Positions 7,753 to 11,038 of a stretch of DNA of 11,038 nucleotides are shown piece by piece (the stretch's first letter is position 1; each line of letters starts with the position of its first letter). Position numbers and translations under genes: made by a program. Source of the DNA: JAHHLP01 sp041609895 (GTDB lineage Bacteria > Bacteroidota > Rhodothermia > Rhodothermales > JABDKH01); the NCBI GenBank assembly GCA_041609895.1, contig JBFIPX010000102.1, positions 1 to 11,038 of the forward strand. Direction: 5' to 3'. The notes beneath the pieces are model-generated. The model was not told where the DNA came from. It made no database searches and saw only the letters and a program-made list of their open reading frames with translations.

Positions 7753-8790
7753 TCAGTCTTCTACGAGATGTGGAAGCCAATCCTCGTTCTTCGCCGACCG
7801 CGTCATCAGATCGTTCACGGCATCAGACGGCTTCTTGCCTTCAAATAGAATCCGGTAGACGGCCTCTGTAATCGGCATCTCGATGCCGTGTCGCCTGGCA
7901 AGTTCGTGAACTGACTGGGTGGTGCGAACACCCTCGGCAACCATCTGCATTTCGTCAAGAACCTCGTCGAGCGTCCTACCGCGGCCAATTTGCTCACCAA
8001 GAAAACGGTTCCTGCTGTGCTTGCTCATGCACGTGACTACCAAGTCGCCAATACCCGCAAGGCCTGAGAACGTTGTTGGATTCGCACCGACGGCTACTCC
8101 GAGTCGGCGGATCTCGGCGATGCCCCGGGTAATGAGAGCAGCCTTCGCATTATCCCCGTAACCCACGCCTTCGGCGATGCCGGCGGCGATGGCCATTACG
8201 TTCTTCACCGATCCGGCGATCTCGACGCCAATGACGTCGTTGTTCGCGTAGACTCGTAATCGGCTCGTCATAAAGAGATCCTGAATGGCCTGAGCGATCC
8301 GCGGCGAATTCGCAGCCGCCACGACAGTCGTCGGTACCCCTGCGGCCACTTCCTCTGCGTGACTCGGTCCGTAGAGTACGCCGATCTGCGACCGCGGAAG
8401 ATCCTTCAAGACATCAGCCAGCACCTTGGTCGACGTGAACAGAGTTTCGTTCTCGATTCCCTTGCTCACGGACACGATGATCAACTCGGGATGAATGTGA
8501 ACCGAGACGCGTTCAGCGGCCCGGCGCAGGGCGTGTGAGGGTGTTGCAAAAACCCAGAAATCTGCTCCGCGTACAGCCTCATCAAGATCCGCTGTTACGT
8601 TAACAGAGTCGGGAATTACGGCATCCGGGAGATAGGATGGGTTATGTCTTGTGCGGGATATCGCGTCCGCCGCCTCGGCTCTCCGAGCCCACAGTGTTAC
8701 GTCATGACCCTCGGAGGCGAGGCTGATGGCGAGTGCGGTCCCCCAGCTACCCGCTCCGATGATAGCCACTTTCTTGTTGTTGTCCGGCAT
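7753..8790 (-). CDS. gpsA: NAD(P)-dependent glycerol-3-phosphate dehydrogenase
   Basis: This cytoplasmic enzyme reduces dihydroxyacetone phosphate to sn-glycerol-3-phosphate, the backbone for phospholipids. At 345 residues it has the normal family length (E. coli 339). The Rossmann fold begins with IIGAGSWGTALA (10-21). SVSKGIE (107-113) and GPSHAEEVA (141-149) are typical, with the invariant Lys110. The C-terminal catalytic domain shows EIAGSVKNVMAIAAG (190-204) with the catalytic Lys196, SGLAGIGDLVVTC (242-254), SRNRFLG (259-265) and VAEGVRT (284-290). The ATG lies seven bases after the plsY stop, so the two are tightly coupled. No Shine-Dalgarno site is seen, and translational coupling is a likely way to start. 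Its product is the substrate of PlsY, encoded directly upstream. Confidence 0.97.
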   Translation of the reverse strand: MPDNNKKVAIIGAGSWGTALAISLASEGHDVTLWARRAEAADAISRTRHNPSYLPDAVIPDSVNVTADLDEAVRGADFWVFATPSHALRRAAERVSVHIHPELIIVSVSKGIENETLFTSTKVLADVLKDLPRSQIGVLYGPSHAEEVAAGVPTTVVAAANSPRIAQAIQDLFMTSRLRVYANNDVIGVEIAGSVKNVMAIAAGIAEGVGYGDNAKAALITRGIAEIRRLGVAVGANPTTFSGLAGIGDLVVTCMSKHSRNRFLGEQIGRGRTLDEVLDEMQMVAEGVRTTQSVHELARRHGIEMPITEAVYRILFEGKKPSDAVNDLMTRSAKNEDWLPHLVED

Positions 8791-8797
8791 GTGCAGG

Positions 8798-9496
8798 TCA
8801 CTGACTTTGACTTAGCTCTCCGCGGCCAAGCATGCCGCGCGCCGGCCGAAACGTACCTACCCGGTTCTCAGTGCCGTCAATCAGCCGCCGTATGTTCGAA
8901 CGATGCGCCCAGATCAGTCCAACGGCAATCAGAATACTGATGATGAACAGGCTGGCATCGAGCTGGTCGATTCCCAGATAGTACTTGCGAATCCCAACGC
9001 TGATCGGGAAGGCGATCGCCGCCGTCATGGAAGCCAAAGACACGGCCTTGCGGGCCAGCAGAACAAAGATGAAAACTGCTACGGACACGCTGATGGAGAC
9101 GGGTGTGATAGCAAGCAAGATGCCCATCGAAGTGTTCATTCCCTTGCCGCCCTTGAATCCGGCAAAGACGGGAAACATATGTCCCCCGATCGCGGCGACG
9201 CCTGCGACAAGTTGGGTAACTGTCTCTATGCGCCAAAACGGGAGATTCTGTGGAAGGCCGTCAATGCGGACGAGTTCCGCGATGACGCCCGCCGCAAGAA
9301 AACCTTTGCCGACGTCGACCACCGTGGCTAGAACACCGGCTTTCCAGCCCAGAACCCGAAAGACGTTCGTTGCGCCTGCATTGCCGCTGCCATGCTCTCG
9401 GACGTCAACACCGTGCATCAGCTTGCCTACCCAGAGACTCCCCGGTATTGACCCGACGAGATAACTCAGTATTACGATAACGGTGATGGAAATCAT
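8798..9496 (-). CDS. plsY: acyl-phosphate:glycerol-3-phosphate acyltransferase
   Basis: This inner-membrane enzyme moves an acyl group from acyl-phosphate (made by PlsX) to glycerol-3-phosphate, giving lysophosphatidic acid, the first acylation of phospholipid synthesis. The 232 residues form the family's five or so hydrophobic helices with all three conserved loops: GSIPGS (15-20) and GSGNAGATNVFRVLG (36-50), GGHMFPVFAGFKGGKG (104-119), and AHRSNIRRLIDGTENRVG (197-214). It is somewhat longer than the usual 195-215 residues because of a polar tail after the last motif (GTFRPARGMLGRG). The GGKG is followed by MNTSMG where many homologues have VATxxG, a minor variation. The ATG sits 58 bases after the purM stop without a Shine-Dalgarno site, and gpsA follows after seven bases. 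Confidence 0.96.
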   Translation of the reverse strand: MISITVIVILSYLVGSIPGSLWVGKLMHGVDVREHGSGNAGATNVFRVLGWKAGVLATVVDVGKGFLAAGVIAELVRIDGLPQNLPFWRIETVTQLVAGVAAIGGHMFPVFAGFKGGKGMNTSMGILLAITPVSISVSVAVFIFVLLARKAVSLASMTAAIAFPISVGIRKYYLGIDQLDASLFIISILIAVGLIWAHRSNIRRLIDGTENRVGTFRPARGMLGRGELSQSQ

Positions 9497-9554
9497 GGTG
9501 GACGGCTAGAAGGAACCGGACGCGTTCATAACACTACAAAATTCGCTGACAGTT

Positions 9555-10553
9555 TCATTGAGCGGTCACCTCACCCACAACGAGGGGTGATTCCTGAGCG
9601 TCTTTCAGCACACCCGTCACCGCATCGGCCCCCTCCCGCGCCACCACAATCACGAGCCCAATACCCAGATTGAACGTGCGTCTCATATCATCTTCGGGCA
9701 CGCGGCCCATATCCTGGATAAGCTGAAATATCGGATGGCGCCGCCAACTGTTATAGGCGATACGGGTAGACAACGGCGGTCGTACGATTCGAGCTATGTT
9801 TCCTGACATTCCGCCGCCGGTGATATGTGCGAATCCGCGAACACCCGGCATGCTCCTGACGGCGCGAATCGGCGCAAGGTATGATCGGTGAACCTTCAGT
9901 AGAGCGTCGGCAACGGTGCTGCCCTCGAGAGGCTCCGGCGATGAATCGAGAGATATGTCCCGCAGCACGCGGCGCGCAAGTGAGTAGCCGTTCGTGTGCA
10001 GACCCGTCGATGGGATTCCAACCAACAGGTCTCCTGCTTGGGTGGATGCACCATCAAGAATCTCATCCTTCTCGACTATACCAACTACCGTCCCCGCGAG
10101 ATCGTATTCAGTCCCTTCGTACAGTCCGGGCATTTCCGCTGTCTCTCCGCCGACAAGGGCGCATCCGTTCTCGCGACACGCTTTTGCGAATCCCCGAATC
10201 ACCTGCTCCCCTATTTCCGGCACCAGCCGGCCGGTCGCGAAATAGTCGAGAAAGTACAACGGATCGGCGCCGCAAACGGCAATGTCGTTAACACAGTGGT
10301 TCACCAGATCCTGACCTACAGAGTCGTGCCGGCCAACCTCGTGAGCCAGCTTAAGCTTGGTACCGACGCCATCAACCGAAGACACCAGTACCGGCCTTTT
10401 GTACGAACCAAGATCAAGCTCGAAAAAGGCACCGAAGGCACCGATGTCAGCGAGGACACCGGGGGTGAAGGTCTCGCTTACTATGGGCTTTATTCGCCTG
10501 ACAAGCTCTTCGCCGGCATCAATATCCACCCCTGCGTCTCGATAGGTTGTCAT
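9555..10553 (-). CDS. purM: phosphoribosylformylglycinamidine cyclo-ligase (AIR synthetase)
   Basis: This cytoplasmic enzyme closes the imidazole ring in purine synthesis: FGAM plus ATP gives aminoimidazole ribonucleotide, ADP and phosphate. At 332 residues it is near the family norm (E. coli 345). It shows the expected order of motifs: YRDAGVDIDAGEELV (4-18), SVDGVGTKLKLA (59-70), VNHCVNDIAVCGADPLYFLDY (84-104), ALVGGETAEMPG (132-143), GIPSTGLHTNGYSL (179-192), HITGGGMSGN (243-252) and RTFNLGIGL (292-300). The ATG at 10553 fits the family start (MTTYRDAG); an in-frame GTG at 10562 would add three residues and is less likely. No Shine-Dalgarno site precedes it. It follows the squalene-synthase-like gene by 46 bases and precedes plsY by 58. 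No other purine gene is present in the window. Confidence 0.96.
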   Translation of the reverse strand: MTTYRDAGVDIDAGEELVRRIKPIVSETFTPGVLADIGAFGAFFELDLGSYKRPVLVSSVDGVGTKLKLAHEVGRHDSVGQDLVNHCVNDIAVCGADPLYFLDYFATGRLVPEIGEQVIRGFAKACRENGCALVGGETAEMPGLYEGTEYDLAGTVVGIVEKDEILDGASTQAGDLLVGIPSTGLHTNGYSLARRVLRDISLDSSPEPLEGSTVADALLKVHRSYLAPIRAVRSMPGVRGFAHITGGGMSGNIARIVRPPLSTRIAYNSWRRHPIFQLIQDMGRVPEDDMRRTFNLGIGLVIVVAREGADAVTGVLKDAQESPLVVGEVTAQ

Positions 10554-10599
10554 GCTACACACATGGTTTAAATATATCGCGCACTACGCTGTGGCATAG

Positions 10600-11038
10600 T
10601 TATTTACCTTTAAACGTCATTCGGCCGAATCGTGCCTGGTACCGTACTTGTGCACGGTGATAGCGCGAAAGAAGGATAGGGCCTGACCACAGATCGTACT
10701 TCTGCCGCTCGATCGCATTGAGCATCTCGAGTCCGCCTAGCCACCAGCGCCGAAAACTGGCTGCCTGTCTTCGCGGCAGCTCTCGAGCGAGCGGAAGCGC
10801 TTGGGCAAATTGGTCGCGGATACGCACTGTCTGCTTCCACAGTAGCTTGCGGACGGTCTCACCCGGAGGGCCATCGCGCAGTTGGTCGAGGCCGATGTTA
10901 AAAAATTGCATCTCCTCCTTGGGAAAGAAAGATCTGCCCGCAGCGACATCTTCAGGCAGCTCGAGGAGCCGCGCAAGCAGGAAGTACCCCCTGCTCAACG
11001 CATCGACCCAAGGGATTTGCCAATCCCGGTCCGATCCT
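10600..11038 (-). CDS. squalene/phytoene synthase family protein, C-terminal part (cut by the window edge)
   Basis: The reading frame is open to the right edge of the window with no stop, so about 145 C-terminal residues are visible and the N-terminus lies outside. TTG at 10998 is internal, because coding sequence continues upstream of it (GSDRDWQIPWVDA). Family members join two prenyl diphosphates head to head to make squalene or phytoene. The fragment fits the second half of the fold: a segment equivalent to the second Asp-rich motif reads LLELPEDVAAGRSFFPKEEM, matching the usual DxxED...GRxYxP pattern with Glu replacing the first Asp. Farther on, GGLEMLNAIERQKYDLW matches the common final-helix pattern (L..IE...YD), followed by a basic tail. 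The terminal TAA lies 46 bases before purM, so the two are probably co-transcribed. Activity is uncertain because the first Asp motif is not visible and the second is altered. Confidence 0.7.
   Translation of the reverse strand, partial: GSDRDWQIPWVDALSRGYFLLARLLELPEDVAAGRSFFPKEEMQFFNIGLDQLRDGPPGETVRKLLWKQTVRIRDQFAQALPLARELPRRQAASFRRWWLGGLEMLNAIERQKYDLWSGPILLSRYHRAQVRYQARFGRMTFKGK

Noticed and set aside
9996..10571. A 191-codon open frame on the plus strand opposite purM, along with similar frames opposite plsY (8903-9464)
   Set aside because: They lie wholly or almost wholly antisense to intact purM and plsY, and their residue mix (rich in Arg, Ser, Pro) is typical of shadow frames.
1..11038. 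Search for a mobile element, CRISPR array, toxin-antitoxin pair, tRNA or defence system
   Set aside because: No transposase or integrase motifs, spaced direct repeats or tRNA-like cloverleaf were seen; the genes are housekeeping or common membrane families. AlbA_2 domains occur in some defence proteins, but nothing around this one supports that role.

Overview
The window looks like ordinary chromosome of a Gram-negative bacterium with mid-50s % GC (estimated by eye). Three things hint at the Bacteroidota/Rhodothermota side of the tree. None of the eight visible start codons has a convincing AGGAGG-type Shine-Dalgarno sequence, a habit known in Bacteroidota. A topoisomerase IV pair is present with subunit A directly before subunit B. 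A squalene/phytoene-synthase relative sits beside housekeeping genes. This placement is an inference. No mobile element, CRISPR array, tRNA or rRNA was seen.

Layout: two genes on the plus strand (about 140-2640) run toward a block of seven genes on the minus strand (about 11038-2690). The plus-strand pair is a ten-helix EamA-type drug/metabolite transporter and an O-antigen ligase/polymerase-like membrane protein of surface glycan assembly. The two strands converge on a 48-base gap that holds a small GC-rich hairpin.

The minus-strand block reads, in transcription order: the C-terminal part of a squalene/phytoene synthase family protein (cut by the window edge), purM, plsY, gpsA, an AlbA_2 plus winged-helix putative regulator, parC and parE. 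Gaps are 46, 58, 7, 32, 94 and 10 bases, so most or all of it is probably one transcription unit whose promoter lies outside the window. The 94-base gap before parC is the likeliest place for an extra promoter or attenuator.

Functionally, gpsA (glycerol-3-phosphate synthesis) and plsY (acylation of glycerol-3-phosphate) form the first committed steps of phospholipid synthesis. purM makes aminoimidazole ribonucleotide for purines. parC and parE make the two subunits of a type IIA topoisomerase that, from its sequence signatures, is more likely the decatenating topoisomerase IV than gyrase. Every gene is intact except the edge-truncated one. I found no clear novel system; the points most worth a second look are the AlbA_2-winged-helix gene embedded between lipid and topoisomerase genes, the topoisomerase C-terminal domain without a canonical GyrA box, and the general absence of Shine-Dalgarno sites.
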